The notes below the pieces were generated by a model that was given only the letters and a program-made list of their open reading frames with translations, did not search any database and was not told the origin of the DNA. From Impatiens glandulifera (Eukaryota > Streptophyta > Magnoliopsida > Ericales > Balsaminaceae): 64,000 nt of DNA. The stretch covers positions 59,707,068-59,771,067 of the forward strand of contig NC_061862.1 of the NCBI RefSeq assembly GCF_907164915.1, given 5' to 3'. The position numbers and the translations under genes were made by a program. Positions 48,369 through 63,994 of the stretch are shown here, piece after piece (the first letter of the stretch is position 1; each line of letters begins with the position of its first letter).

Positions 48369-48827
48369 GTGAGTTATGATTCTTGTTGGTAATGTTCGAC
48401 TGAATTAGGTTGAAAATGATGGTTTGAATGAGAAATCAATCATATAAGAACTGACATGATCAACTTTTTACTTTCTGGAATTTGAACTTTTAGGGTTACC
48501 TTTTTTTCTCAAAAAGAGAATTTCTTTTTTCATCTGTTAAAATTCATGAACTGTTTCTTCTAATTACATCAATTATATTGGATTAGTTGGAAAAGGAGAT
48601 CAGTTGTAATATCCGATCGATTAGGGTTTATGATGTTTCAATCGGTACGGGTGTTTCTTTCTCTTTCGGGAAGCGATGCCTGCCGTATTTCTATTCAGTT
48701 GTAATAATGGTTTTCTTTATGTTCATCTGAATTGTTTTCTTTAAATGCATACTGTTTCTTATAATATATATGCATATGCCCTGACTTATTGTATTAATTA
48801 TTCTATTAGTTTTTCAGATGATGTTTG

Positions 48828-48922
48828 AATCGTCTGGTGTCGGTGCATTTTTCTTTGGAAAAAGGAAAGATTATTTCACCTGTCCTATGCCCGGTACACT
48901 GAAACGAACGGTACACTGAAAC
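48828..48922 (+). pseudogene. Exon-like fragment, unrecognised (copy B)
   Basis: Follows a cag acceptor. It reads MMFESSGVGAFFFGKRK and YFTCPMPGTLKRT. A short tandem insertion (cggtacactgaaacga repeated) then brings a stop. The segment 48369-48827 before it is intron-like. Confidence 0.35.
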
Positions 48923-49040
48923 GAAGGGGTATGAGAAGATTCTTTCTTGCTTATAACAAACAAGAAATTACAATGCATAATTTATTCTATTTATTTAATC
49001 GTTGATTGAAAACCTAGAGAAATTACAATTCATTTGATCG

Positions 49041-49968
49041 TAACTGGGCGAACAGAGGAATTGAATTAGAAATATGTAGACCTTTGACTTTCAAAGGCAT
49101 AACGGTGATTCTGACCGTTAGAGATGAAAAAAGAGGAATCTAATCTTAAAGAGAGTACTTACCGGAGGAGGAGATGAACTTGATTTAGTCAGATCCAAGT
49201 TCGGCAAACTTGATATATTGGTATATTCTTCATTTCTCTCTCAAAAATCTGAATCAAAACAGGACAAATAGGTATCGGTTATTTTTTATGATATTTGCAG
49301 GTGATCAATGCTGGGAGAATAGGTTTGATGCCGATGCAATGAAAGTTGTTGTTACTGTGGTATGATTTTGTTTTTAACGAAAATCAAAATCTTATTTACT
49401 GAAATCATCTTTCTGATTCTGTTTTTTATTTCATTGATAGTCTGGAAGAAAACATTCAGATAAAGTATTATATATTGTGCAAATAGGATGATTGAAAGCA
49501 TTTATTCCACTCCAGCTTTCTGATTCTCCAGGATATTGACAATGTTTCTTATTTCTTGGGAAAACTGAAGTTATAAACTTATTACAGTCGGTTTCTGTTT
49601 TTAGCTGTTGGAAATTCCATTTATTTATATTTTGATGCTTGAATTTTAACCCCTGTTTCCATTGATATGTGTGACTTTGTCTTTTGTGTTATTTTTTATT
49701 TTGTAATTAGCTTTATTTCGTTGATGTTGAAGGAGTCGTTATTTTTTAGGAATTTGAAGACCTTGGGTCGGCGTTGAAAGGAGTTGTATATTGTTTTTCA
49801 TCTCTTTCCAGAATTCCAAAATGGATTTATTTAGGTATAATCATAATTCTTTCATTTTCTATCTTAATCTATTACATATAATTGTTTAAATAATATTATA
49901 AACATCTATTTTTATTGCAGGATATTATTCATCTTAAATATCAACCTTGATAACCTTGATGAGTTCAA
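49041..49968 (+). pseudogene. SDR (neomenthol dehydrogenase-like) pseudogene, head copy B
   Basis: It carries the same one-base loss in the cofactor loop as copy A (ANRGI after a shifted TG), but keeps [12 protein letters not shown], which is broken in copy A. A deletion removes the HQLDVAD strand, leaving DELDLVRSKFGKLDIL. The next exon (49301 on) reads VINAG. A later exon (about 49441-49569) gives FIPLQLSDSP, then a shift. Together the two copies cover most of the N-terminal half of the family. The common frameshift shows that the head gene was dead before duplication. Confidence 0.8.
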
Positions 49969-52269
49969 GTAAGTTTTTTTAACTTATTTAAATTTATATT
50001 ATCTTAATAGATACATAATACTTTTTATATGCCTGATAAGTTTATCCAACTTATTATGCATCTGAAATTTATGATATTGGTTTATTTATTTTTATTTTCT
50101 ATTAATATCTAAATTAAAATTTAATTTCTACATTAAACTTTAAAATTATATTATTCATTTTTATTTTCTATAGAAATATTTTTTTCTTAAACAAAATATA
50201 ATTTAAATTTAAATGTTACATTAAGATTATTAAATTATATTTATTAAATACTCATTCTTTATTTTAATAAAATATAATTTAAATTTTTAAATACATAATT
50301 TTTTTTATTTACCTAATTTTTATATTAACCATATTTTTAAAATTTATATCAACTAAAATTATTATATTATTTTTATATTAAACATATTTTTAAAATTTAT
50401 ATCAATTAAAATTATTATATTATTTTTATAATATTTATAAATAATTTTAAACTTTGAATTAAACTTATATTAATCATTAATTCATAAAAAAATATTTTAT
50501 ATTTTACATTAAATATTAAATATGATTTAAAATTATTTTTTATTATTTTAACAAAATTATTATTTTAAATAAATGTAATTTATCTATTACAAATATTTTT
50601 TATATTTCTTGTATTTAGAATATTATTTATTTTTTAAATATTCTTTATAAATCATATTTACATTAAATTTGTATTAAAAATTTTAAATATTCTTTATAAA
50701 TAATGTAATTTATAAATTAAATCATATTTACATTAAATTTGTATTAAATTTGTTAATATTGTATTTTTTTATTTAATTAAATATAACTTAAATTTTCATT
50801 AATTTTTTTTATTTAATTAAATATAATTTAAATTTTAAATACATAAAATTTAAATCAAAATTATTAATTTAATTTTTATTATTTTTAATATATTAATTAT
50901 TATTTTTTATATAAATATGATTTTTCTATAACAAAATATATTTTAAGTGCATTAAATATTATTTAGTTTTGTAATTATATATTTCTTATGTTAAATATTA
51001 ATTATTTTTTAAATACCTATTTCTTATATTAAGAATAATATATATTTTTTAAATCAAAATTATTACTTTAAGTTTTATTACTTTTATTATAATAATAATT
51101 TTTTTTATATAAATATGATTTCTCTATAAAAAAAAATACAATTTTAAATTTAAATTTTAAATTCATAAAATATTATTTAATTTTTTTTGTATATCTTATA
51201 TTAAAAAGTATTATTTTTTTTAAATATTCCTTAAATATTTATAAATAATTTTAAAATTTTAATTAAACTTATATTTTTTTGAATTAAAGTATTTTCATTA
51301 AATTTAAAATATCATTAAACTTATTAATATTATATTTTTTATTTAATCAAATATAACTTTTTTCAATTTTTTTATTAAACTTATTTTCATAAAATTTAAA
51401 TTTTTGTAAAATTTATTCAAAACATATTTTTTTATTAAATTTTGTCATTTTTATTTAATCAAATATAAATTTAAATTTCAAAATACATATAATTTAAATC
51501 AAAACAATTACTTTAATTTTTATTATTTATAATATAATTATTAAATATTTAAGCATAAATAATTTTAAATTAAATTAATATTTATCATTAATTCATAAAC
51601 ACATTTTTAAATTTTTTAGATTAAATTTAAATTTGTAATAAACTTATTAAAATTATTTTTTTTTTAATTTAATCAATGTAATTAAATTTATCATTAAACT
51701 TATTAAAAAATTATTTTGCATTTTATCTATTTAATAAAATTTATTAAAATTAAAATTTAATTTACATCAACTTTATTATTTTTTTGAATTATTCTTATAA
51801 TGTTTATAAATTATTTTAAAATTTGAATTAATTTTTTTTATCTGTTAATTCATAAACAAACTTAAATAATTATTAAAATTGTATTTTTTTTCTAATTAAT
51901 TAAATATAATTTAAATTTTATATTTAACTTATTTTTATTAAATTTAAATTTGCATTAAACTTATTAAAATTGTATATATTCAATTTAATCAAATATAATT
52001 TAAATTTCATATTTTAAACTTATTTTCATTAAATTTAAATTTTTATTAAATTTTGTATTTTTATTTAAAAAAATAAAATTTATATTTAAATAAAACAATT
52101 CCTTTAATAATTATTATTTTTAATTATTTTTTATATATAATAATAATTTATTCATAACAAAATATAATTTTAGATTAAATTTTATATACATAAAATAATA
52201 TTTATTATTTTACATAAGATACTTAAAATTTTGAATCTAATTGGAAATAAAGTAACATAGTAGGTCGAT
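49969..52269. other. AT-rich spacer after head copy B
   Basis: This gene-free spacer matches 7982-9646 and carries roughly 600 bp more (about 51600-52240). It is made of the same recurring AT words as the unit spacers. Confidence 0.7.
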
Positions 52270-55001
52270 ATGGTTAAGGGACAAATTAGGCTTCAAAAAA
52301 TTGTTGTCATCAAACTCTATCCTCTTTACCTGCAAACTTTCTGGTTCTGCGCGTGGTGAACATCGTCTTCAATGTAGTAGAACCTTGTTATTCATAGTCA
52401 TTCTTTCATATTCAAGGACCAGTCTGGATCTAAGGTAATTTCATTATCTAATTCAAATTCTACTAACTATTTATGGTTATATCATATGTTTCTTAACATG
52501 ACATATTAATGTTCTAAAAGGTTCTCAATACTCAAAGTCGTGGAACTATCATGGGTATGGAGTATTTCCTATGGTTTTCAAAAGAATCTTAAACGAAAAA
52601 ATGAAATTTTTTACCGAAGGTGTTATTTCCGTATTTTACCTTTCATTTGACCACTACTATAAATTATGAGTAACCTTATCTTATTTAAAGAATACAAAAT
52701 ATTTGTTTCTCTTATATATATATTGTTATTAATTTCATCACATATAGATTATAGTAGACAAATAAATATCTTATAATTCATGGCATATATTCTCTTATGA
52801 TATTTGTAGGTAAATAATACAGGGATAGGAAGAAGATCACTTGATACCGATGTAATGAAAGTTGCTGCTGCGATATACAATTTATTGATAATCAATTTTT
52901 TTTTACTGATTTCAACTTTCTGATTATGAATTTTGATATCATCTGTAGCCTGGAGGATTCCAAGTTAATGATTCAAGACTTATGAATGGGTGAAGAATGT
53001 ATTATATATGGTGTAAAGAGGATGATTGTAGATTTTTTGCTCCTCCTTGGGAAAGCTAAGGTATAAATGATTATAGTCTGTTTTTAGATGAAACTCCATT
53101 TTTATGATGCTTGAATCTTAAACCCTATTTACATTGATAATTGTGACTTTGTCTTTTGTCTTTTTTCTTGTTTTGTAATTGGCCTTATTTTGGTGATGCT
53201 GAAGGAATCGATATTTTTCAACAATTTAAAAACGTTGGGTCAACGAGAGGAGTTGTTGATATTTATCAAGAATTTGGTTTCATCTCTCTAGTATAGTTTC
53301 CAAAATGAATTTATTTAGGTATAATTATAATTCTTTCCTCTATCTTTCTTAATCTATTATATATAATTGTTTGAATAACATTATACACACATCTATTTTT
53401 ATTGCAGTATATTATTCATCCTACATTCATCCTACAAATCGACCTTCATGAGTTCAAGTAAGTTTTCTTTTCTTACTTACATTTATATTATCTTTGTATA
53501 TAAGGTGCATGATACATTTTTAGATGTATGATAGATTTATTTTGATGTAGGATAGATTATACATATAACAAGAATTCCAACTTCTTAAGTTTGTAAAAAA
53601 AATAAACCAACATCATATCTTTAATATCAAAATTTATAAATTAAAATTTAATTTTCACAATAAACTTATAAAATTATATTATTCATTTTTATTTTCTACA
53701 AAAACGTTTTTTTAAAACAAAATATAATTTAAATTTAAATTTTGCATTCATTTTATTAAATTATATTTATTTACATCTAAATTATTTATTTTGTTAAAAT
53801 ATAATTTTAATTTTAAAATACATAAAATTTTATTTTATTATATTTACCTAATTTTTATATTAAAAGTATTTTTAAAATTTATATCAACTAATTTTTTTTT
53901 AAAAAATAATTATCACTTTTGTTTTTAATAAAAAATAATTCAAATATTTTTCAAATAATAATTATTATTTTTATATAAATGTAATTTTTCTATAAAAAAT
54001 TATAATTTAAATTTAAATTTTAAATACATAAAATATTATTTAATTTTCTTACTTATATATTTCATATAATAAAATTAATATATATATTTTTAAATATTCT
54101 TATAATATATATCAATAACTTTAACTTTTGAATTAAATATTCATCGTTAAGCTAATATATTTAGTCACAAAATTGTTTTAGTTAAATTTAAAATTTTATT
54201 AAATTTATTAAGATTTCATATTTTTTATTTAATAAAAATATAATTAAACTTAAAAATACATAAAATTTAAAGCAAAATTATTACTTTAAATTTTATTATT
54301 TTTAACATATTTATTATTTATATTATATAAATATAATTTCTCTATAACAAAATATATTTTAATTTAACTTTTAAATACATGATTTTTTTTTTAGTTTTTA
54401 CTATTAAATATATTATTTATTTTGTTTAAATATACATATAATATTTATAATTAATTTTAAGTTTTGAATTAAACTTATAAAAATCATTAATTCTTAAAAA
54501 AAATATATTTTGAATTAAATATTAAATTTAATTTTTAATTAAAAAATTCTTATTTAATTTTTATTATTTTAATATAATAATTTTTTATATAAATATAATT
54601 ATTCTATAAAATATATTATTTAGTTTTTTAATTATATATTTCTTATATATAGAATATATATTTTTTAATATTCTTTATAAATAATTTTAAAGTATGAATT
54701 AAAGTCGTATTTATATTAAATTTGTATTAAAATTAATAAAATTGTATTTTTTTCTATTTATTCAAATATAATTTAAATTTTACATTCAACATATTTTTAT
54801 TAAAATAAAATTTGAATTGAATTTCTATTTTTTTATTTAATAAAATAAATTTTTTATTTAAATAAAACAATTCCTTTAATTATTTTTAATATATAATAAT
54901 AATTTCTTCATAAACAAATATAATTATATATTAAATTTTAAATACATAAAATATTTAAAATTTTGAATCTAACTGAAAACGAAGTAATATAGAAGCTCGA
55001 T
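52270..55001 (+). pseudogene. SDR-bearing tandem unit B1
   Basis: The leading island starts with ATG at 52270 and has lost about 40 bp in its middle compared with the others. The NNAG-strand island (about 52810-52872) reads VNN then is altered (tacaggga), and its gt donor is changed to at. The helix island (about 52977-53060) has a base lost in TYELVEEC and a shortened end. An island near 53205-53300 follows. The AT-rich spacer starts at about 53460. It pairs with A1. Confidence 0.75.
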
Positions 55002-57994
55002 ATGGTTAAGGGACAACTTAGGCTTCAAAAAGTAGTTGTCGTCAAGCTCTCATAAAGAGTGATCTCTTAGCATACAAACTTTCCGGTTCCGCGCGTGGAT
55101 ATCTCGGTCAACATCGTGGCGAACACAAAGTTAATCGTCTTCAATGTAGTAGAACCTTGTTATTCATATTCATTTCGTCATATTAAAGGACCAGTCTAGA
55201 TCCAAAGTAATTTCATTCTTTCTTTCAAATTCTACTGACTATTTTTAGTTATATCATATGTTTCTTAACCTAACATTAATTTTCTAAAAGGTTCTCAATT
55301 CTTAAAGACGTGGATGTCGAACTATCATGATGATGGAGTATGGACTATGGCTTTCAAAAGAATCCTAAACAACAAAATGAAAATTTTTATTGAAGGTGTT
55401 ATTTCTTTATTTTACCTTTCATTCGACCATTACTATAAATTATAAGTAACTTTATCTTGTTTAAGGAATACAAAATATTTGTTTCTCTTTATTTATATAT
55501 ATATATATATATATTTGTTAATATCATCACATATAGATGATAGTACACAAACAAATATCTTACAATTCATGTCATATATCCTCTTATGATATTTGTAGGT
55601 AATAATGATGGGATAGGAAGAACATCACTGGATGTCGATGCAATGAAAGTTGCTACTGCGGTATGCAATTTATTGATAATTAAAATTTTCTTCACTGATT
55701 TAAACTTTTTGATTTTGAATTTTGATTTCATCTATAGCATGGAGGAATTCCAAGCGAATGATTCAAGACTTATGAATTGGTTGAAGAATGTATTATATAT
55801 GGTTTAAAGAGGATGATTGTAGATTTTATTTCACTCCTTCTTGAGAAAGCTGAAGGTATATATGATTATAGTATTTTTTAGATGAAACTCCATTTCTGTG
55901 ATACTTGAATCTTAAACCCCTATTTATATTGATAAGTGTGACTTTGTCTTTTGTATTTTTTATTGTTTTTTAATTAACCTTATTTCGGTGATGCTGAATG
56001 AATCGATATTTTTCGGGAATTTGAAGACCTTGGATCGACGAAAGGAGTTGTCGATATTTGTCAAGAATTTGGTTTCACCTCTCTAGTCTCAATTCCAAAA
56101 TCAATTTATTTAGGTATAATTATAATTTTTTCCTCTTTATTTCTTAATCTATTATATATAATTGTTTGAATAACATTATACACATCTATTTTTATTGCAG
56201 TATATTATTCATCGTACAAATCGACCTTCATGAGTTCAAGTAAGTTTTATTTTCTTACTTACATTTATATTATGTAAGTATATAAGGTGCATGATACATT
56301 TTTAGATGTATGATAGATTTATTTTGATGTAGGATAGATTTTACAAATAACAAGAATTCTAACTTTTGTTATGTTTGGTAAAAAAAATAAACCAATATCA
56401 TATCTTTAATATCAAAATTTATAAATTGAGATTTATAAATTGAGATTTAATTTTCACAATAAACTTATAAAATTATATTATTCATTTTGTATTTTCTATA
56501 AAAACGTTTTTCTAAAATAAAATATAATTTAGATTTAAATTTCACTTTAATTTTGTTAAATTATATTTATTTACATCTTCATTCTTTGTTTTAATAAAAT
56601 ATAATTTAAATTTTAAAATATATAAAATTTTATTTTATTATATTTATTTAATTTTTATATTAAAAGTATTTTTAAAATTTATATCATCTAAACTTTAAAA
56701 AAAAAAATTATCACTTTCTTTTTATCAAATATAATTCAAATATTTTTAAAATAATTATAATTATTTTTAAATAAATGTAATTTCTCTATAAAAAATTATA
56801 ATTTTAGTTTAAATTTTAAATATATAAAATATTATTTATTTTTTTTACTTATATATTTCTTATACTAAAATTAATATATATTTTTAAATATTCTTATAAG
56901 GTTTATCATTAACTTTACCTTTTGAATTAAATTTAAATTCATTGTTAATTTTATAAATAAGCTATTATATATAGTACTAAATTATTTTCATTAAATTTTA
57001 ATTTTTATTAAATTTATTAAGATTTTATTTTTTATTTAATCAAATATAATTTAAATTTTATTTTTTAATAAAATTTATTTTCTAAAAATTTAAATTTTGC
57101 ATTTAAATTATTAAAAACTTATTTTGCATTATATTTAATATGTTTTTCTATTTAATCAAATATAATTAAAATTTAAGATACATAAAATTTAAATCATAAT
57201 TATTATTTATTTTATATTAATATAATTTCTCTATAACAAAATATATTTTAATTTAATTTTTAAATACATAAAAAGTTTTTTTTTTGTTTTTTACTATTAA
57301 ATATATTTTTTTAAAAATATCCTTATAATATTGATAATTAATTTTAAGTTTTGAATTATATTTATATTAATAATTAATTCATAAAAATAATTTTATATTT
57401 TACATTAATTTTGAATTATTTTTTTTATTTTGTTTTTATTATTTTAACATAATTATTTTTTCTATAAATATTATTTATTTATAACAAATATTATTTTGTT
57501 TTTAATTATATATTTCTTATATTTAGAATATATATATTTTTAATATTATTTATAACTAGTTTATACTATGAATTAAAGCGTATTAACATTAAATTTGTAT
57601 TAAAATTGTATTTTTATTCTATTTAATCAAATATAATTTAAATTTTACATTAAAATTATTTTTATTAAATTTAAATTTGCATTAAACTTATTAAAATTGT
57701 ATACATATTCTATATAATCAAATATAATTTAAATTTTACATTTTAAACTTATTTTCATTAAATTTAAATTTGTATTAAATTTTGAATTTTTTATTTAATA
57801 AAATAAAATTTATATTAAAATAAAACAATTCCTTTAATTATTATTACGTTTAATTATTTTTTATAGATAATAATAATTTCTCCATAACAAAATATAATTT
57901 TAGATTAAATTTTAAATACATAAAATAATATTTATTTTTCACATAAAATACTTAAAATTTTGAATCTGAAAACGATGTAATATTATAGCTCGGT
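55002..57994 (+). pseudogene. SDR-bearing tandem unit B2
   Basis: The leading island has ATG at 55002, then a frameshift. The NNAG-strand island (55599-55660) is one A short of VNN but otherwise reads NDGIGRTSLDVDAMK, with proper splice dinucleotides. The helix island (about 55764-55855) keeps TYELVEEC and YG followed by a stop. An island near 55990-56090 keeps EFEDLGSTKGVVDICQEFG. The AT-rich spacer starts at about 56240. It pairs with A2. Confidence 0.75.
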
Positions 57995-60994
57995 ATGGTT
58001 AAAGGACAACTTAGGCTTCAAAAAAGAGTTGTCGTCAATCTCTACGTAAAGAGTGATCTCTTTGTGTATAAACTTTCCGGTTCTGCTCGTGGATATCTCG
58101 GTCAACATCGTCGTGGACATAAAGTTAATTTTCTTCAATGTAGTAGAACCTTGTTATTCATAGTCATTCCGTCATATTCAAGGACCAGTCTGAATCCAAG
58201 GTAATTTCATTAACTATTTCAAATTCTACTGACTATTTGTGGTTATATCATATGTTTCATGACATATTGATGTTCTAAAGGTTCTCAATTCTCAAAGTCG
58301 TGGATGTCGAACTATCATAGTGATGGTGTATTGCCTATGGCTTTCAAAAGAATCCTAAATGACAAAATGAATTTTTTTTACTGAAGATGTTATTTCCTTA
58401 TTTTACCTTCCATTCGACCACTACTATAAATTATTAGTAACCTTATCTTGTTTAAGGAATAAAAAATATTTGTTTCACTTATATATATATATATTTATAT
58501 ATATATTGTTGTTAATATCATCACATATGAATCATAATAGACAAACAAATATTTTACAATTAATGTCATATATTCTCTTATGATATTTATAGGTAAATAA
58601 TGATGGGATAGGAAAAACATACTTGATGCTGCTGCAATGAAAGTTAATGATGTGGTATGCAATTTATTGATAATTAAAATTTTCTTCAGAATTCAATTTG
58701 AATTCTGAATTTTGATTTTATCTATAGCCTGAAGGAATTCAAAGCCAATGATTCAATACGTATGAATTGGTTGAAGAATGTATTATATATGGTGTAAAGA
58801 GGATGATTGTAGATTTTATTCCACTCCTTCTTGGGAAAGCTGAAAGTATAAATAATTATATTATATTTTTAGATGAAACTCCATTTTTGTGTTTCTTGAA
58901 TCTTAATCCCCTGTTTACATTGATAAGTGTGACTTTGTCTTTTGTGTTTTTTCTTGTTTTGTAATTGGCCTTATTTCGGTGATGCTGAAGGAATCGATAT
59001 TTTTTAGGAATTTGAAGACCTTAGATCGACGAAAGAAGTTGTCGATATTTGTCAAGAATTTGGTTTCACCTCTCTAGTCTGAATTCCAAAATGAATTTAT
59101 TTAGGTATAATTATCATTCTTTTCTCTTTCTTTATTAATCTATTATATATAATTGTTTGAATAACATTATACACACATCTATTTTTATTGCAGTATATTA
59201 TTCATCGTACAAATCGACCTTAATGAGTTCAAGTGAGTTTTGTTTCTTTCTTACATTTATATTATCTTTCTATATAAGGTGCTTGATAGATTTATTTTGA
59301 TGTATGATAGATTCAAATAACAAGAATTCCAACTTAAACCGTAAAAAAAAAAAATCAATATCATATCTTTAATATCAAAATTTATGAATTAAAATTTAAT
59401 TTTCACAATAATCTTATAAAGTTATATTATTCATTTTTATTTTCTATAAAAAGGTTTTTCTAAAATAAAGTATAATTTAAATTTAAAATTTACTTTAATT
59501 TTGTTAAATTATATTTATTTACATCTTCATTCTTTGTTTTAATAAAATATAATTTATATTTTAAAATACATAAAATTTTATTTTATTATATTTATTTAAC
59601 TTTTATATTAATAGTATTTTTAAAATTTATATCATCTAAACTTTAAAAACAATTATCACTTTTTTTTTTATCAAATATAATTCAAATATTTTTAAAATAA
59701 TTATAATTATTTTTATATAAATGAAATTTCTGAATAAAAAATAATAATTTTAGTTTAAATTTTAAATACTTAAAATATTTTTTTTTATAATTTTAGTTTA
59801 AATTTTAAATACATAAAATATTATTTTTTTTAGTTATATATTTCTTATAATAAAATTAATATATATTTTTAAATATTCTTATAAGGTTTATCATTAACTT
59901 TGCTTTTGAATTAAATTTTATATTTATCGTTAATTTTTTAAATAAGTTATTAAATTTAGTACTAAATTATTTTCATTAAATTTAAATTTTTATTAAATTT
60001 ATTAATTTTTTATTTTTTATTTATTCAAATATAATTTAAAATTTATTTTTTAATGAAATTTATTTTTATAAAATTTAAATTTAAATTTCAATTTAAATTA
60101 TTAAAAACTTATTTTGCATTATATTTAATATATTTTTCTATTTATTCAAATATAATTAAAATTTAAAATACATAAAATTTAAATCATAATTATTATTTAT
60201 TTTATATAAATAGAATTTCTCTATAATAAAATATATTTTAATTTAATTTTTAAATATATAAAAAGTTTTATTTTGTTTTTTACTATTAAGTATATTTTTT
60301 TTAAAAATATTATTATCATATTGATAATCAATTTTAAGTTTTGAATTATATTTATATTAATCATTCATTCATAAAAATAATTTTATATTTTACATTAAAT
60401 ATTAAATTTAATTTTGAATTATTTTTTTATTTTATTTTTATAATTTAAACATAATTATTTTTTCTATATATATAATTTATTTATAACAAATATTATTATT
60501 TTATATATATATTTCTTATATTTAGAATATATATTTTTTAATATTATTTATAACTAATTTATACTATGAATTAAAGCGTATTAACATTAAATTTGTATTA
60601 AAATTGTATTTTTTTTCTATTTAATCACATATAATTTAAATTTTACATTGAAATTATATTTATTAAATTTAAATTTGTATTAAACTTATTAAAATATTAT
60701 ACATATTCTATATAATCAAATATAATTTAAATTTTACATTTTAAACTATATTAATTAAATTTAAATTTGTATTAAAATTTGAATTTTTATATTTAATAAA
60801 ATAAAATATATATTAAAATAAAACAATTCCTTTAATTATTATTATGTTTAATTATTTTTTATATATAATAATAATTTTTTCGTAACAAAATATAATGTTA
60901 GATTAAATTTTAAATACATGAAATAATATTTATTTTTTTTACATAAATTACTAAACAATTTGAATATGGAAAGGAAGTAATATAGTAGCTGGAT
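57995..60994 (+). pseudogene. SDR-bearing tandem unit B3
   Basis: The unit is exactly 3000 bp to the next start. The leading island has a 69-codon open frame from ATG 57995 to a gt donor (KLSGSARGYLGQHRRGHK and SYSRTSL), of no known family. The NNAG-strand island (58593-58654) reads VNNDGIG then is shifted. The helix island (about 58756-58845) keeps TYELVEEC, YGVKRM and DFIPLLLGKAE, close to the family's TYELAEEC and FIPLLQ pattern. An island near 58990-59090 follows. The AT-rich spacer starts at about 59240. Very similar to B4. Confidence 0.78.
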
Positions 60995-63994
60995 ATGGTT
61001 AAGGGACAACTTAGGCTTAGAAATAGTTGTCTTCAAGCTCTCTACTTAAAGTGTGATCTCTTTGCCTGCAAACTTTCCGGTTCCGCTCGTGGATATCTCG
61101 GTCAACATCGTCGTGGACACAAAGTTAATCGTTTTCAATGTAGTAGAACCTTGTTATTCATAGTCATTATGTCATATTCAAGGACTAGTCTAGATTCAAG
61201 GTAATTTCATTATCTAATTCAAATTCTACTGACTATTTGTGGTTATATCATATGTTTCTTTAAATGACATATTGATGTTCTAAAGGTTCTCAACTCTCAA
61301 AGTCGTGAATGTCGAACTATCGTAGTGATGGTGTATTGCCTATGGCTTTCAAAAGAATCCTAAATGACAAAATGAATTTTTTTTACCGAAGGTGTTATTT
61401 CCTTATTTTTCCTTTCATTCGACCACTACTATAAATTATGAGTAACCTTATCTTGTTTAAAGAATACAAAATATTTGTTTCTCTTATTTATATATATATT
61501 GTTGTTAATGTCATCACATATGGATCATAGTAGACAAACAAATATTTTACAATTCATGTTATAAATTCTCTTATAAATTCTCTTATGATATTTATAGGTA
61601 AATAATGATGGGATAGGAAAAACATACTTGATGCTGCTGCAATGAAACTTAATGATGTGGTATGCAATTTATTGATAATTAAAATTTTCTTCAGAATTCA
61701 ATTTTCTGATTCTGAATTTTGATTTTATCTATAGCCTGAAGGAATTCAAAGCCAATGATTCAATACGTATGAATTGGTTGAAGAATGTATTATATATGGT
61801 GTAAAGAGGATGATTGTAGATTTTATTCCACTCCTTCTTGGGAAAGCTGAAGGTATAAATAATTATATTATATTTTTAGATGAAACTCCATTTTTGTGTT
61901 TCTTGAATCTTAATCCCCTGTTTACATTGATAAGTGTGACTTTGTCTTTTGTGTTTTTTCTTGTTTTGTAATTGGCCTTATTTCGGTGATGCTGAAGGAA
62001 TCGATATTTTTTAGGAATTTGAAGACCTTAGATCGACGAAAGGAGTTGTCGATATTTGTCAAGAATTTGGTTTCACCTCTCTAGTCTGAATTCCAAAATG
62101 AATTTATTTAGGTATTATTATCATTCTTTCCTCTTTCTTTCTTAATCTATTATATATAATTGTTTGAATAACATTATACACACATCTATTTTTATTGCAG
62201 TATATTATTCATCGTACAAATCGACCTTAATGAGTTCAAGTAAGTTTTGTTTCTTTCTTACATTTATATTATCTTTCTATATAAGGTGCATGATAGATTT
62301 ATTTTGATGTATGATAGATTCAAATAACAAGAATTCCAACTTAAACCGTAAAAAATATAAATCAATATCATATCTTTAATATCAAAATTTATGAATTAAA
62401 ATTTAATTTTCACAATAATCTTATAAAGTTATATTATTCATTTTTATTTTCTATAAAAATGTTTTTCTAAAATAAAGTATAATTTAAATTTAAATTTTAC
62501 TTTAATTTTGTTAAATTATATTTATTTACATCTTCATTCTTTGTTTTAATAAAATATAATTTAAATTTTAAAATACATAAAATTTTATTTTATTATATTT
62601 ATTTAACTTTTATATTAATAGTATTTTTAAAATTTATATCATCTAAACTTTAAAAAAAAATTATCACTTTTTTTTATCAAATATAATTCAAATATTTTTA
62701 AAATAATTATAATTATTTTTATATAAATGAAATTTCTCTATAAAAAATTATAATTTTAGTTTAAATTTTAAATACTTAAAATATTATTTTTTTATAATTT
62801 TAGTTTAAATTTTAAATACATAAAATATTGTTTTTTTTAGTTATATATTTCTTATAATAAAATTAATATATATTTTTAAATATTCTTATAAGGTTTCATT
62901 AACTTTGCTTTTGAATTAAATTTAATATTTATCGTTAATTTTTTAAATAAGTTATTAAATTTATTACTAAATTATTTTCATTAAATTTAAATTTTTATTA
63001 AATTTATTAATTTTTTATTTTTATTCAAATATAATTTAAAATTTATTTTTTAATAAAATTTATTTTTATAAAATTTAAATTTAAATTTGCATTTAAATTA
63101 TTAAAAACTTATTTTGCATTATATTTAATATGTTTTTCTATTTATTCAAATATAATTAAAATTTAAGATACATAAAATTTAAATCATAATTATTATTTAT
63201 TTTATATAAATAGAATTTCTCTATAATAAAATATATTTTAATTTAATTTTTAAATATATAAAAAGTTTTATTTTGTTTTTTACTATTAAGTATATTTTGT
63301 TTTATATATTATTATCATATTGATAATCATTTTAAGTTTTGAATTATATTTATATTAATCATTCATTCATAAAAATAATTTTATATTTTATATTAAATAT
63401 TAAATTTAATTTTAAATTATTTTTTTTATTTTATTTTTATAATTTAAACATAATTATTTTTTCTATATATATAATTTATTTATAACAAATATTATTATTT
63501 TATATATATATTTCTTATATTTAAAATATATATTTTTTAATATTATTTATAACTAATTTATACTATGAATTAAAGCATATTAACATTAAATTTATATTAA
63601 AATTGTATTTTTTTTTCTATTTAATCAAATATAATTTAAATTTTACATTGAAATTATATTTATTAAATTTAAATTTGTATTAAACTTATTAAAATATTAT
63701 ACATATTCTATATAATCAAATATAATTTAAATTTTACATTTTAAACTATATTAATTAAATTTAAATTTGTATTAAAATTTGAATTTTTATATTTAATAAA
63801 ATAAAATATATATTAAAATAAAACAATTCCTTTAATTATTATTATGTTTAATTATTTTTTATATATAATAATAATTTTTTGGTAACAAAATATAATTTTA
63901 GATTAAATTTTAAATACATGAAATAATATTTATTTTTTTTACATAAATTACTAAACAATTTGAATATGGAAATGAAGTAATATAGTAGCTGGAT
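60995..63994 (+). pseudogene. SDR-bearing tandem unit B4
   Basis: Again exactly 3000 bp. The leading island has a 69-codon open frame from ATG 60995. The NNAG-strand island (61598-61659) and helix island (about 61763-61852) have the same changes as B3, including the shifted VNNDGIG end (aaaaacatacttgatgctgctgc). An island near 61990-62090 follows, and the AT-rich spacer starts at about 62240. It is the most recent copy pair in the window. The next unit starts at 63995 and leaves the window after six bases. Confidence 0.78.

Noticed and set aside
57995..58204. Leading island frame as a functional small gene
   Set aside because: Start codon, length and frame are not kept across units, and most copies have early stops or shifts.
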